Positions 17,055-25,935 of a stretch of DNA of 64,000 nucleotides are shown here, one piece after another (the first letter of the stretch is position 1; each line of letters starts with the position of its first letter). A model generated the notes under the pieces. That model did not search any database, had not been told where the DNA came from, and saw only the letters and a program-made list of their open reading frames with translations. The stretch lies in the NCBI RefSeq assembly GCF_043195105.1, contig NZ_JBAFWO010000001.1; one strand, given 5' to 3'. The position numbers were made by a program, and so were the translations under genes. The stretch is from NCEH01 sp002257205. GTDB taxonomy: Bacteria > Pseudomonadota > Alphaproteobacteria > Rhizobiales > Xanthobacteraceae.

Positions 17055-18158
17055 TCAATCCCCGTCCAGCGCATTGAAACCGAGCGGCACGCCGAGCTTC
17101 GCCGCAAGCGGGTCCACCACCGCCTTTTGCGCCGCCTTCACCTCGGTGACCGCGTTTTCCAACAGCTTGCGGCGCTTCGGATCGGCGGCGGCGGCGCCGA
17201 GGTCGGCGGGCAGGCCATCCACCGCCTTCTGCGCGGCGGCGAAGCGGGCGAGCACCTGGCCTTTCGCCGGCTCCGGAAGGTCGGCGGCGAGCTGGGTGCC
17301 GAGCGCATTGGCGCTCGTCACCATCTGCTGGAGAACGGCCGCCTCGCGGCCCGCGCGGCGGCCTTCGCCCGACTGGGGCTTGGCCTCCTCCAGCGATTTG
17401 CCGAGCACGGCGATGAGCCCCTGGTCCACCACCCGCTGATAGGCGCCGGCGAGATCGGTGAGGATCAGGCTCGGCACCTGGGCGGGATCGGGCAGGAACA
17501 CCTTGTCGCCGGTGCCGCTCTTCACTTCCGCAAGCAGGCCGGCGGTTTCGGTGCCCCAACCGGTTCGGATCTCCTTGGCGATGGTTGCGAGATTGAGCGC
17601 GATGGCCGCGCCGAGCTGGCAGCGCCGGGCGGCCTGCGGCCCGCTGACCAGATCCTGCGCCGCATTGGGCTCGAACAGCACGCGCTCCAGCGCCGGCAGG
17701 CCCTGCACGGCAGCGCTGAGACGGGGGAAACGGTCCGCCTGGAGGCGGGCGTCGTCGGGGTCGGCCAGCAGTTCGGGGATCGAGCGGGAGACCGCGTTGC
17801 GCTTGTCCGGGAACAGGTTGAAGCGGTCCGCCCGCAGCGCCAGGATCACCGGGCCGAAGGTGACGAAGCTCACCTGCGCCCAGGCATCGCCGGCCGCGCG
17901 GAAATCGCGCGTGAGCGTCGCAACGCCCTCGGCGGTGGGTTTGGCGCAGAAGGCGCGCCAATCCTCGTCCTGCCGGGCGGTTAAGGCGGCGAGCGCGTCA
18001 TAGCGCGGCAGCAGCCAGGTTTCGATCACCGGCACCGCATTGGGCGCCGCGCGGGCGGGAAGGCTGGCGGCGAGCGCGACGCCAAGCACGACCATGCCGG
18101 ACACGAGCGCGCCGGATACAAGCGCGCGAAGATGGGACGGCTGGGACATTCGGGGCAT
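17055..18158 (-). CDS. Imelysin-family periplasmic protein (second copy)
   Basis: 367 residues from ATG 18158, with GGAGGTGCGCC directly upstream. A Sec signal (hydrophobic ~12-36, ARAAPNA cleavage region) is followed by the helical imelysin domain. The position of the GxHxxE metal motif reads LPALERVLF, a degenerate form common in the second imelysin of such operons. Imelysin proteins bind or handle iron in the periplasm. It lies between the DUF1111 and DUF1513 genes. Its metal-binding ability is doubtful because the motif histidine is absent. Confidence 0.85.
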   Translation of the reverse strand: MPRMSQPSHLRALVSGALVSGMVVLGVALAASLPARAAPNAVPVIETWLLPRYDALAALTARQDEDWRAFCAKPTAEGVATLTRDFRAAGDAWAQVSFVTFGPVILALRADRFNLFPDKRNAVSRSIPELLADPDDARLQADRFPRLSAAVQGLPALERVLFEPNAAQDLVSGPQAARRCQLGAAIALNLATIAKEIRTGWGTETAGLLAEVKSGTGDKVFLPDPAQVPSLILTDLAGAYQRVVDQGLIAVLGKSLEEAKPQSGEGRRAGREAAVLQQMVTSANALGTQLAADLPEPAKGQVLARFAAAQKAVDGLPADLGAAAADPKRRKLLENAVTEVKAAQKAVVDPLAAKLGVPLGFNALDGD

Positions 18159-18212
18159 GGCGCACCTCCGGGAAGCATCGTGCGAGGGGGTCTTGTCCCG
18201 GATCAGCGGGGC

Positions 18213-19436
18213 TTAGAGACCGGAAACATAGCGGATCAGGGCATCGCGGTCGCGGGCGGGCAGCTTGCCATAGCGCGCGAGAGCGCTTGCGGCCTCCCCG
18301 CCATGCCAGGCGAGCGCGGCCTTCACGTCTTCCGCGCGCCCGTCGTGCAGCAGGCCAGTGCCACGCGCCAGCGCCTGGGAAATCCCGGCCAGCGGCGCGG
18401 TACGCCAGTCCCGGCCGGCGACGGCGGGCGTGTCGAGCCCGTCGTCGAGGCCGGGGCCAAGGTCGTGCAGCAGCACGTCGGTGAACAGGGCCGCCGTGCC
18501 GCCGCCTTCCAGCGGCAGGCGCGGGCGGTGGCAGGCGGCGCAGCCGGTGGCGGCGAACAGGCGGGCGCCGGCGGCATCGGCGCGCGCGTCGGGCACGGGA
18601 AGATCCGCCACATAGGCCACGAGCGCGCTGAACAAGGCGGGCGAAATCTCGCTCTCGCCCTCCTGCGTCGTGCCGTGGGGTGCATTGCGACAGAGCGTCT
18701 GGGCAAGCGTGCAATCGCCCCACGGCTCCGGCAGCAGCGGCGTGGAGAGGCCAAGATCCAGGTGGAACGCCTCGGCGATCTGGCCGGACAGCGTGGGCTG
18801 GGCTGCCTTCCAGCCGAACCGGCCGAGGGTTTCGCGGCCATCGGCGCCGACCAGGCGATGGGCGCGGCCGCGCACGCCGTCGCCGTCGCGATCCTGCGGG
18901 TCCTCCAGCGCCAGGATGGCGGCCTGCGGCACCCGTTCCAGCAACCCGCGTCCGCGCAGGTCCGGCGCGAGGCGCAGGCGCGGCACCGTGTCGGGCGCGA
19001 GCGGACCGTAGGCGAGTGCGCTCAGCACCGGCGTGCGCGTGGTGCGGCCCGTGCTGTCGCGGCTTTCGCGGATTCGCACGATCGCCTCGGCATCGAGCCC
19101 CTGGATGGCCTCAGTCTGGAGCCGGGCGCCATAGACGGGATCGGGCGCGCCGCCCGGCCGGGCGAGCGCCACCACCAGCCCATGGCCGAGCGGCGTGCCC
19201 TCGGCGTCGAGACGCGCCGTGCCGCGCCCGTCCTTGGGATGGCAGGCACTGCAGGATCTCGCATCGAACAGCGGGCCAAGCCCGTCGTTTCCGCGCGTGG
19301 AGGAGGGCGCCGGCACCCAGGGCCGGTCGAACACGGCTTTTCCCACCGCGATGTCGAGCCCGTCGGCAAGGCTCGCCCCGGCGCCGAGCAGGCAGAGCGC
19401 GGCCGCGACCAGGAGCCGAGCCGGCACCCGGCCCAT
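18213..19436 (-). CDS. Di-haem DUF1111 oxidoreductase (MauG/peroxidase-like)
   Basis: 407 residues. The start ATG overlaps the TGA of the multicopper oxidase gene (TGATG). An N-terminal Sec signal (~1-25) is followed by two c-type haem motifs: CSACH at residues 62-66 and CAACH at residues 299-303. The long central region carries RDGDGVRGRAHRLV and RFGWKAAQPTLSGQIAEAFH, typical DUF1111 signatures. The product is a periplasmic di-haem protein, probably an electron-transfer or peroxidase-type partner of imelysin in iron uptake. The neighbouring ferroxidase-type oxidase fits such a redox role. Confidence 0.9.
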   Translation of the reverse strand: MGRVPARLLVAAALCLLGAGASLADGLDIAVGKAVFDRPWVPAPSSTRGNDGLGPLFDARSCSACHPKDGRGTARLDAEGTPLGHGLVVALARPGGAPDPVYGARLQTEAIQGLDAEAIVRIRESRDSTGRTTRTPVLSALAYGPLAPDTVPRLRLAPDLRGRGLLERVPQAAILALEDPQDRDGDGVRGRAHRLVGADGRETLGRFGWKAAQPTLSGQIAEAFHLDLGLSTPLLPEPWGDCTLAQTLCRNAPHGTTQEGESEISPALFSALVAYVADLPVPDARADAAGARLFAATGCAACHRPRLPLEGGGTAALFTDVLLHDLGPGLDDGLDTPAVAGRDWRTAPLAGISQALARGTGLLHDGRAEDVKAALAWHGGEAASALARYGKLPARDRDALIRYVSGL

Positions 19437-20875
19437 CAGGCGATGCTCACATAGCCCATCATCCCCGTCTCCATATGGTCGAGGATGTGGCAATGGAGCA
19501 CCCAGTTTCCCGGCGCCGCGACGAAGGCGATTTCGGCGCTTTCGCGCGCCGCCAGCAGCACGGTGTCGGCATAATGGCGCGGCCGCTTGGACTTGCTGGC
19601 CGAGATCACGTCGAACACATGGCCGTGCAAGTGCACCGGATGCAGATGCTGGGTGGGATTGGTGAGGGTGATCACATAGGAGCGGCCGGCCACCAGTCGC
19701 GCGAGCGGCGCCGGCATGGGCTTGGTGCCGCCGGTGGGCCAGGAATTCTGGCTGATGGCCCAGAAGGTGCGCGGGCCGGTGCAATATTGATCCACCAGCG
19801 CCTTGGCAAGCGGATCGTCCGGCGGCAGGCCGTCGAGCACGTTGGCGGCATCGTCGGTGGCCTGCTGGAGGCTGAGCGAGAGCCGCTCCGCCTTGCGCAG
19901 GTCCGCCTTCGGCACGTTCGGCGGCGGCAGGGCGATGGGCTTGAACGGGCGCTTGCGGAAAGTCGAGGCGGTCGCCGCGATGCGCGCCAGCAGGAAAGGT
20001 TCGCCGCCGGTGCGGTAATCATAGATCGAGACGTTCTGCCCTTCGGCGGGCATGCGCACGTGCAGGTCCAGGCGCTGGGAGGAGCCGAGGTCGCAGGTAT
20101 CGAAATCCGCGGGCGGCACGGCATGGCCGTCATAGGCGATGATATAGCCCTCGGCCTCGGCGGTGCCGACCTGCACGGTGCGGGTGGAATCCAGGTTGAG
20201 GATGCGCAGGCGCAGGTCCGCATGGGCGGGCGCCGACAGCCGCGCCGGGCCGACCCCGTTGACGCCGCGCACCGTGCCGAAGGTGCCGGCCTTCGAGGCG
20301 CCATCCTCGGTGAGGAAGGGCAGGAAGCTTCCGTCCGGCGCCAGCCGCCAATCCTTGATGACGAGCACATGCTCGGCCTGGAAGGGGAGCTTCTCCTCTT
20401 CCTCCACGATCAGCACTCCGGCGAGGCCGCGCCCCACCTGTCCGGTCTCGTCGCAATGGGGATGGAAGAAATAGGTGCCGGCGTCCGGCAGCGGCACTTC
20501 ATAGGTGAATTGCCCGCCGTTCGCGGGGATCAGCTCCTGCGTCAGGCCGGGCACGCCGTCCTGCGGGTTCGGCAGGCGGATGCCGTGCCAATGGACGGTG
20601 GTGCCGACCGGCAGGCGATTGTCCACGGCGACCTTCAGCCGCGTGCCGCGCCGGGCGCGCACGATGGGGAAGATCGTGTCGTTGAAGAGATAGAGATCCT
20701 GCGCCTGCGTGCCCGGCCCGAGCAGGGTGCGCGGGCTGACGCGCGGCGTCAAAGCGAGCGGCTGGATCGGCGCGCGCGGATCGGTGGCCGCGGCGGCCTG
20801 CCCAAGGCGCTGCGGCAGGAACCCGGTGAGGGCGCCCGCCGCAAGGCCGGTTAAAAGGGTGCGCCGCGTGACCAT
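19436..20875 (-). CDS. Multicopper oxidase, Tat-exported
   Basis: 479 residues. Twin-arginine signal TRRTLLTGLAAGALTGF (residues ~3-19). All four copper motifs are present: HWHG (H95, H97), HPHCDETGQ (H138, H140), HLHPVHLHGH (~418-427) and HCHILDHMETGMM (H461, C462, H463, H467, axial Met M472). The type 1 and trinuclear sites should therefore be intact. Length and motif spacing fit three-domain laccase/CueO-type oxidases, which oxidise Fe(II), Cu(I) or phenols at the cost of O2. It lies between two imelysin-operon genes, with 5 nt to the upstream stop, so a ferroxidase or cuprous oxidase role is likely. Confidence 0.92.
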   Translation of the reverse strand: MVTRRTLLTGLAAGALTGFLPQRLGQAAAATDPRAPIQPLALTPRVSPRTLLGPGTQAQDLYLFNDTIFPIVRARRGTRLKVAVDNRLPVGTTVHWHGIRLPNPQDGVPGLTQELIPANGGQFTYEVPLPDAGTYFFHPHCDETGQVGRGLAGVLIVEEEEKLPFQAEHVLVIKDWRLAPDGSFLPFLTEDGASKAGTFGTVRGVNGVGPARLSAPAHADLRLRILNLDSTRTVQVGTAEAEGYIIAYDGHAVPPADFDTCDLGSSQRLDLHVRMPAEGQNVSIYDYRTGGEPFLLARIAATASTFRKRPFKPIALPPPNVPKADLRKAERLSLSLQQATDDAANVLDGLPPDDPLAKALVDQYCTGPRTFWAISQNSWPTGGTKPMPAPLARLVAGRSYVITLTNPTQHLHPVHLHGHVFDVISASKSKRPRHYADTVLLAARESAEIAFVAAPGNWVLHCHILDHMETGMMGYVSIA

Positions 20876-20880
20876 TTCGC

Positions 20881-22167
20881 TCAGTTGGTTTTCACCTTGG
20901 ACGGCGCGTCGAGGCTCTGGGAGCCTTCCACCTTGATCTTCACGCCGAGGGCGGCGACCGCCTGTTCCAGTGCGCGGGTCTGGGCCACCAGGGCGTCGAT
21001 GCCGGCCTGGACGCGGGCATTGCCCTCGGTATTCCCCTCGCCGATCATCTGGTCATAGGATTCCTTGCCGCTGTCGGCGGTGTCCTTGATCGCGCGCAGG
21101 GCGGCGAGCGCGGCGTCCATGCGGCTCTTCACCGCCTCGGCGACCTTCGGGTCCTTGGCGGCCACGAGGTCGGCCACCGAGGGGCCCTGAACCACGTTGC
21201 CGTCGAGGCGGGTGTAGCGGCCGGTATAGATCGCGGCCATCCCCACCTCGTCGTAATAATGGGAATTGTGGGTGTTGTCGGAGAAGCAGTCATGCTCCTC
21301 CTCGGGATCGTGCAGGATCAGGCCGAGCTTCATGCGCTCGCCCGCCAGCTCGCCATAGGAGAGCGAGCCGAGGCCGGTGAGGATGACACCGAGGCCGGCC
21401 TTGTCGGACTTCTTCAGCACGAAGGCGCGCGCCTTGCCCTTGGCGCCCCAGTCCGCAACCATCTCCTGCAGATCGGTGACCAGCAGGTCGGTCGCAGCCT
21501 TGAGATACGCCGCGCGGCGGTCGCAATTGCCGTTGGTGCAGGCCTTCAGGTCATAGTCGGTGGCCGGGCGATTGCCGGCGCCGGCCTTGGTGCCGTTGAG
21601 GTCCTGGCCCCACAGCAGGAATTCGATGGCGTGATAGCCGGTGGTGACATTGGCTTCCACGCCCGCCGCCTCGGCCAGCGAGGCGATGAGCTTGGGATTG
21701 ATGGTCGAGGTATCGACCATCTTCTTGCCAACCCGGATCTTAGTATTTGCGATGATGTTCGCCTTATAGAGCGGGTTTTCGTCCGACGTGTCGCCATAGG
21801 AGGGCGCCACATAGTCGATCAGGCCCTCATCGAGGGGCCAGGCGTTCACCTTGCCTTCCCAGGCATCCACCACCGCATTCCCGAAGCGGAAGCCCTCGGT
21901 CTGCTGGTAGGGCACGCGGGCGGCCTTCCAGGCGTCGCGCGCGGTGGCCAGCGTCGTGTCGGTTGGGGCGGCGAGGAAGGCGTTCACCGCGCCTTGCAGC
22001 GTCTTCGCCGCGCTCAGGCTGTCGCCATACATGGCCTCGGCCAGATTGGCGTAAGTGACGAGAACGTCTTTGACCTTGGGCGCCGGCGCGGGATCCGCTT
22101 TTGCGACAGTAATTGCGGACAGAGCCGCGCATCCTAAGGCAAAGATGAAAGTCTTGGCGCGTATCAC
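20881..22167 (-). CDS. Imelysin-family iron-regulated protein (IrpA-like), first gene of operon
   Basis: 428 residues from GTG 22167, with GGGAG nine bases upstream; an open frame extends to 22209 but has no good ribosome site. Sec signal AKTFIFALGCAALSA (~3-22). The intact metal motif GYHAIEFLLWG is present (G177, H179, E182; GxHxxE). The C-terminal half carries EEEHDCFSDNTHNSHYYDE, a conserved acidic/His patch of this family. Imelysins lie in iron-uptake operons and probably bind iron in the periplasm or outer leaflet. It leads the five-gene run with a candidate promoter upstream. Confidence 0.9.
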   Translation of the reverse strand: MIRAKTFIFALGCAALSAITVAKADPAPAPKVKDVLVTYANLAEAMYGDSLSAAKTLQGAVNAFLAAPTDTTLATARDAWKAARVPYQQTEGFRFGNAVVDAWEGKVNAWPLDEGLIDYVAPSYGDTSDENPLYKANIIANTKIRVGKKMVDTSTINPKLIASLAEAAGVEANVTTGYHAIEFLLWGQDLNGTKAGAGNRPATDYDLKACTNGNCDRRAAYLKAATDLLVTDLQEMVADWGAKGKARAFVLKKSDKAGLGVILTGLGSLSYGELAGERMKLGLILHDPEEEHDCFSDNTHNSHYYDEVGMAAIYTGRYTRLDGNVVQGPSVADLVAAKDPKVAEAVKSRMDAALAALRAIKDTADSGKESYDQMIGEGNTEGNARVQAGIDALVAQTRALEQAVAALGVKIKVEGSQSLDAPSKVKTN

Positions 22168-22218
22168 AGCAAATGCTCCCGCGTCGCCAGGCAGAAATCG
22201 CCGGGCCACCCCGCATCA

Positions 22219-22275
22219 GACATAACCGAGGGGGAGATATCCCGCAAGTTGAGCGTAGAAAATTGGAATGACTAC
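22219..22275 (-). promoter_or_regulatory. Candidate promoter and operator for the imelysin operon
   Basis: On the minus strand, TTGCGG (complement of 22242-22247) and TATGTC (22219-22224) are 17 bp apart, giving a plausible sigma-70 promoter 51 nt upstream of the start. Just upstream lies a 21-bp element (22255-22275) with GTAG/CTAC ends. This may be an operator for an iron regulator, but it does not match the Irr or RirA consensus well. Confidence 0.35.
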
Positions 22276-22319
22276 AGTCTGGATGCTTGAAGGCTGAGCC
22301 CCGGACGCGAGGGAAGGCG

Positions 22320-22820
22320 TCAGGCGCGGCGGCGCAGGATTTTCAGGCGCCCCAACAGCTCGGCCACGGCCTCCGGCGGTAGGACGGCGATTTCCTTGGC
22401 CAGCAGATTGGCGAGTTCGGTCGCCTCCGGCGTCAGTCCGGCGGTGTCCACGGTGACGCGGGGATGGGAGACCTCGGCCAGCCGCTGGAGGTCCTCCGCC
22501 TCGTCCCAGATCACGTTGAAATAGGCGATCACCCGCTGCACCAGCGGCCAAGTGGGGCGTCCGCGCTTGCCGTTCTCGAGCGCCGAGAGATAGGTCGGCG
22601 TCACGCCCACGGCATGGGCCATTTCGCTGAGTGTCACGCCCTTGCGGGCGCGCAATTCGCGCACCCGGCGCCCGAACGGGGTTATGGGCGCACGCTCCCA
22701 GCTCGCAGGCCTTTGGCCCGCCCGCTTGCTGCCCGGGTGCTTCCCTGCGCATTCATGGCAGCGGCTCGCGCGCGCCGCGCCGCCGGCGGATGCGGATATA
22801 GAGCGCGCCGTCGCCGCCAT
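22320..22820 (-). CDS. XRE-family transcriptional regulator (start uncertain)
   Basis: Helix-turn-helix protein with a clear Cro/C1-type domain, TLSEMAHAVGVTPTYLSALE, and an NGKRGRPTW turn, then a helical C-terminus. The only in-frame ATG is at 22820, inside the Smr gene, giving a 68-nt overlap and an odd N-terminus. In another frame, an ATGA at the Smr stop would couple translation, but that frame ends after 24 codons just before the HTH. This suggests either an overlap or a single-base indel in the data. The product would bind DNA as a dimer; targets unknown. Confidence 0.65.
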   Translation of the reverse strand: MAATARSISASAGGAARASRCHECAGKHPGSKRAGQRPASWERAPITPFGRRVRELRARKGVTLSEMAHAVGVTPTYLSALENGKRGRPTWPLVQRVIAYFNVIWDEAEDLQRLAEVSHPRVTVDTAGLTPEATELANLLAKEIAVLPPEAVAELLGRLKILRRRA

Positions 22821-23394
22821 GGCGCCGCGCCGCGCTCTCGAAGCCCACCACATAGGGCCGCATGGTCGCATCGGACAGCCATTGCGGCACCGCCCGGCGC
22901 AGCACGCCGCGCTCCGGGGTGCCGGTCATGAACACGGTTTCCGGATCGCCCTTGCCGGTGATCACCAGCACCAGGGAATGGCCCGCAGCCTGCGCCTGCA
23001 CCACGAACAGCAGCAATTGCCGGTGCGCCGCCGCCTGGGTGAGGCCGTGCAGGTCGAGCCGCGCATCCACTTCGCCGCCCCGCGTCAGGCGGCGCCGCAC
23101 CTTGGGATCCAGCACCGAGAGCGGCGGCGGGGCCGGTGCCTCCAGCGCGCGGCGCGCGGCGGCGCTGCCGGTGGGCTTGAGGATGCGCATCTTCGTGGCG
23201 GGTGTTTTCGTGGCGGGCGTTTCGAGAACTGGCGCCGCCGGTTCGCTCGCGGGGGGCTCCGGCGCGGCGATCGGGGCGGGCGGCGGGGCGAGGGGACGCG
23301 GGGCGGCGCGCAGCGGGGCGACCGAGCGCACCACATGCTGCCACAGCTCCCGCTCTTCCGCGTTCAGCAGCCGCCTGCGGCCACGCCGACTCAT
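22753..23394 (-). CDS. Smr-domain protein
   Basis: 213 residues. A Pro/Ala-rich N-terminus precedes a C-terminal Smr (MutS2-type) domain: VDARLDLHGLTQ (LDLHG), LVITGKGDPET (TGKG) and GVLRRAVPQWL. Smr domains are nicking endonucleases or RNA-quality factors; this type is a free-standing small protein. Its ATG overlaps the MltA stop (ATGA), so the two are translationally coupled. The order Tim44-mltA-smr-HTH is conserved in many Hyphomicrobiales. Confidence 0.9.
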   Translation of the reverse strand: MSRRGRRRLLNAEERELWQHVVRSVAPLRAAPRPLAPPPAPIAAPEPPASEPAAPVLETPATKTPATKMRILKPTGSAAARRALEAPAPPPLSVLDPKVRRRLTRGGEVDARLDLHGLTQAAAHRQLLLFVVQAQAAGHSLVLVITGKGDPETVFMTGTPERGVLRRAVPQWLSDATMRPYVVGFESAARRHGGDGALYIRIRRRRGAREPLP

Positions 23395-24752
23395 GGCGTT
23401 TTCGCCCGCACTGGCTGGAGGCGCGGCACCAGCAGGGTGAAGGCGCCGGGATGGCGGATGCGCCCGGCCACCGCCGCCGCCTGCTCCCCGGCGCCGAAGA
23501 ACAGATCCGCCCGCGCCGGCCCGACGATGGCGGAGCCGGTATCCTGCGCAATCATCAGCCGGCGGAAGGGATCAGCGCTGGTCGCGCGCGCCAGCGGCAG
23601 GGCGGCGTCGATGAAAATGGGCGTGCCATAGGCATGCAGCGCGCGGTCGATGGCGATGGAGCGGCCAGCCGTCAGCGGCACGCCCTGGGCGCCGAGCGCC
23701 CCCGCGTCGGCGGCGAGCGGCACCGCCCGGAAGAAGACGAACGACCGGTTTTCCCGCATCAAATCGGCACCGGCCTGCGGGTTCTGCTCGATGAAGCTGC
23801 GGATGGCGGCCATGGACATGGCCTCGCGCGGCACCAGCCCGCGCTGGATCAGCAGGCGCCCCACGGGCGTGTAGGGATAGCCGTTATGGCCATCGTAATT
23901 GAGCCGCAGCGCTGTGCCGTCCGGCAGGCGGATGCGCGCCGAGCCTTGGATCTGCATGAAGAACAGGTCCACGGGATGGGCGATATACGCAATTTCCAGC
24001 CCGCGCCCTGCCAGCGCGCCGTCCTCGATCTGCGCGCGGTCGTAATAGGGCACGAACACATCGCCGGCGCGGCGCACCGCGCCGCCTTTGTTGCTGCCCT
24101 GCGGCCCGGTGGGGATGAGGTCGGTCGGTCGGCCGTAGATCGGAACCTTGAAATCGCCCGTGGGGGTGAGCGCGCCGTCCAGCTCGGGTTCGTAATAGCC
24201 GGTGAGAAAGCCGGGCGGGCTCTTTTCCGGCACGATCCTATAGGGGCGGAAATTGGCTTCGAAGAACAGCCGCGCCACACCCGCCGAGACGGTTTCGGGC
24301 GCGAGCGTGCGCACCAGGCGGCGGGCATTGTCGCAGGTGATGCGCAGCCCTGGCACCAGCGCGGCATTGTCCGGCGGGCCGACCTCCGCCGGGCGGGCGC
24401 GCAGCGCGCCGCAGCTGGCGAGGAAGGTGGAGAAAGCCGCGCTTTGGTCGTCCTGCGCCCAGCCGGGCAGGGTGGCATAAGCCGCGCTCTCCAGCCGCGC
24501 GCCGGCGATTTCGGGACGGGCAACGGGCGCGACCAGTCCGGCGAGGTTGTTCGCCGTCGCCGGCGTGGCGCCGAGCCATGCCGCCAGGATGAGACCTGAG
24601 AGCGCATCGCGCTTTCGGGAGAGAAAAGCGCCTGCCGCGGCATTTTGCTGTGGATTGCGGCGCGCCCTCGATCCCGGCGCGCCCGGCGCCTCTCCGCTCG
24701 GGAGAGCGGAGGCGCGGTGCGGCGGAGCGGACGATGGGCGCGCGGGCGCCAT
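23391..24752 (-). CDS. mltA: Membrane-bound lytic murein transglycosylase A
   Basis: About 453 residues from ATG 24752, but the first ~50 residues are unlike an MltA start and the DNA there holds a REP-like palindrome (24686-24715), so the real start may be further in. A hydrophobic signal-like segment follows the RKRD stretch. The body has both MltA domains: GYYEPELDGALT, the 3D-type strand with FVPYYDRAQIEDG, VDLFFMQIQGSARIRL and the catalytic Asp near the C-terminus in RLMIAQDTGSAIVG. It cleaves peptidoglycan glycan strands to 1,6-anhydro products. Confidence 0.88.
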   Translation of the reverse strand: MAPARPSSAPPHRASALPSGEAPGAPGSRARRNPQQNAAAGAFLSRKRDALSGLILAAWLGATPATANNLAGLVAPVARPEIAGARLESAAYATLPGWAQDDQSAAFSTFLASCGALRARPAEVGPPDNAALVPGLRITCDNARRLVRTLAPETVSAGVARLFFEANFRPYRIVPEKSPPGFLTGYYEPELDGALTPTGDFKVPIYGRPTDLIPTGPQGSNKGGAVRRAGDVFVPYYDRAQIEDGALAGRGLEIAYIAHPVDLFFMQIQGSARIRLPDGTALRLNYDGHNGYPYTPVGRLLIQRGLVPREAMSMAAIRSFIEQNPQAGADLMRENRSFVFFRAVPLAADAGALGAQGVPLTAGRSIAIDRALHAYGTPIFIDAALPLARATSADPFRRLMIAQDTGSAIVGPARADLFFGAGEQAAAVAGRIRHPGAFTLLVPRLQPVRAKTP

Positions 24753-24761
24753 GGGTGGGCC

Positions 24762-25475
24762 TTACTGCGCCGCTTCGGTGGCGACCAGCTTCCAATTGGG
24801 GTCGCGGGTGCCGAGGTCGCGCGCGAAGGTCCACACATCGGTCACGTCGGACACGCTGTCCGGGCTGCCGTCCGCCACCGAGCCATCCTTGGCGCGGGTC
24901 ACCGAAATCAGCTTGGAGACGAAGCGCACCGTGACCTGGGCCGTGCGGCCGCGCACATTGGCGTCCAGCAAATCGGCGGTCTCGATGGAGACGAAGCGCG
25001 ATTCCATGGTCTCGCCCCGGCTTTCGCGGTCGGCGATGGCGGCGATGAAGCCGTCATAAACGTCCTTGGCCAGCAGGTCCTTCAGCTGGCGGCGGTCGCC
25101 GTTCGCGAACGCGAGCACGATCAATTCATAGGCGCCCTTGGCGCCGGAGAGGAATTGCTTCGCGTCGAAATCCGGCTCGATGGCGACGATCTGGTCGAGC
25201 GCCTGGGCCACCGGCGAACCCTCGCTCGTCACGCCCTGCCAGCGGAAGCCGGGCGGGGCGTCGTCGTTCACCGGCGCGCGGGCGGGCAGGTCGCCGTTGC
25301 GCTCCGGCAAGGTCACCACATTGTCGGCTGGCGCCGGTGGCGGGCGCGTGGCATCGCGCGAATAGGGGTCATAGGGCGGCCGCTCCTTGCCGGTGCGCTG
25401 GCCGAGCACCGAGCGCAGGCGAAAGAAGATGAAGACCGCGAGGGCCAGGAAGATGATCGTGTAAATGTCGAGCAC
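24762..25475 (-). CDS. Tim44-like domain protein
   Basis: 237 residues from GTG 25475, giving the usual short N-terminus before a membrane anchor (DIYTIIFLALAVFIFFRLRS). A Pro-rich linker follows, then a Tim44-like C-terminal domain (~100-235) with KGAYELIVLAFANGDRRQLK and VWTFARDLGTRDPNWKLVAT. Mitochondrial Tim44 tethers the import motor; bacterial homologues sit at the inner membrane and are thought to assist envelope protein handling. First gene of the minus-strand Tim44-mltA-smr-HTH run. Confidence 0.88.
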   Translation of the reverse strand: MLDIYTIIFLALAVFIFFRLRSVLGQRTGKERPPYDPYSRDATRPPPAPADNVVTLPERNGDLPARAPVNDDAPPGFRWQGVTSEGSPVAQALDQIVAIEPDFDAKQFLSGAKGAYELIVLAFANGDRRQLKDLLAKDVYDGFIAAIADRESRGETMESRFVSIETADLLDANVRGRTAQVTVRFVSKLISVTRAKDGSVADGSPDSVSDVTDVWTFARDLGTRDPNWKLVATEAAQ

Positions 25476-25935
25476 TGCGCTTCGCCATGCCTCCGGCCGC
25501 GCGGACAAGCCGCCACCGCCTCTGTTGCCGCCGCTTGAGACCCCTTGCCATCCCTAAGGACGCCAAGCGACCCCACCCCTGGGACACGACCGATCCTCGG
25601 TTCAGATGGATATCCTAACCGGCCGCATTCCGAAACCCGCCTCATCGACCCATGCCCACCCCGCGCGGGCGATCAGCCGACCTCTTCTATATGTACGTGG
25701 TCCGGGCGCCGCCGCCACCCCCCGGAACGGCGCGGACCGCGAATAACCTTAGGGCAGGGACCGCAGGAACGCCACATGCGCCACCGCGCCGCATGCTCCG
25801 TTGACCGCTGCCGATGGGTCACATAAGCTGTTTCAAACGATTAAAAGAATTTGCCGCCACCACCCAAAGGCCACGCCAATCAAGGCCGGGGGAGGCGGCA
25901 AAGGGGCCGCAAGGGCCTCACAACGGGAGGAACGC
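25476..25935. other. Intergenic region between divergent operons
   Basis: No convincing coding frame. The stretch lies between the Tim44-like gene (leftward) and tctC (rightward), so it must hold both promoters, but I cannot assign -35/-10 boxes with confidence. Many short open frames here are GC-driven. Confidence 0.5.

Noticed and set aside
25545..25826. 93-codon plus-strand frame upstream of tctC
   Set aside because: Pro/Arg-rich, no ribosome site, no recognisable domain; treated as intergenic.
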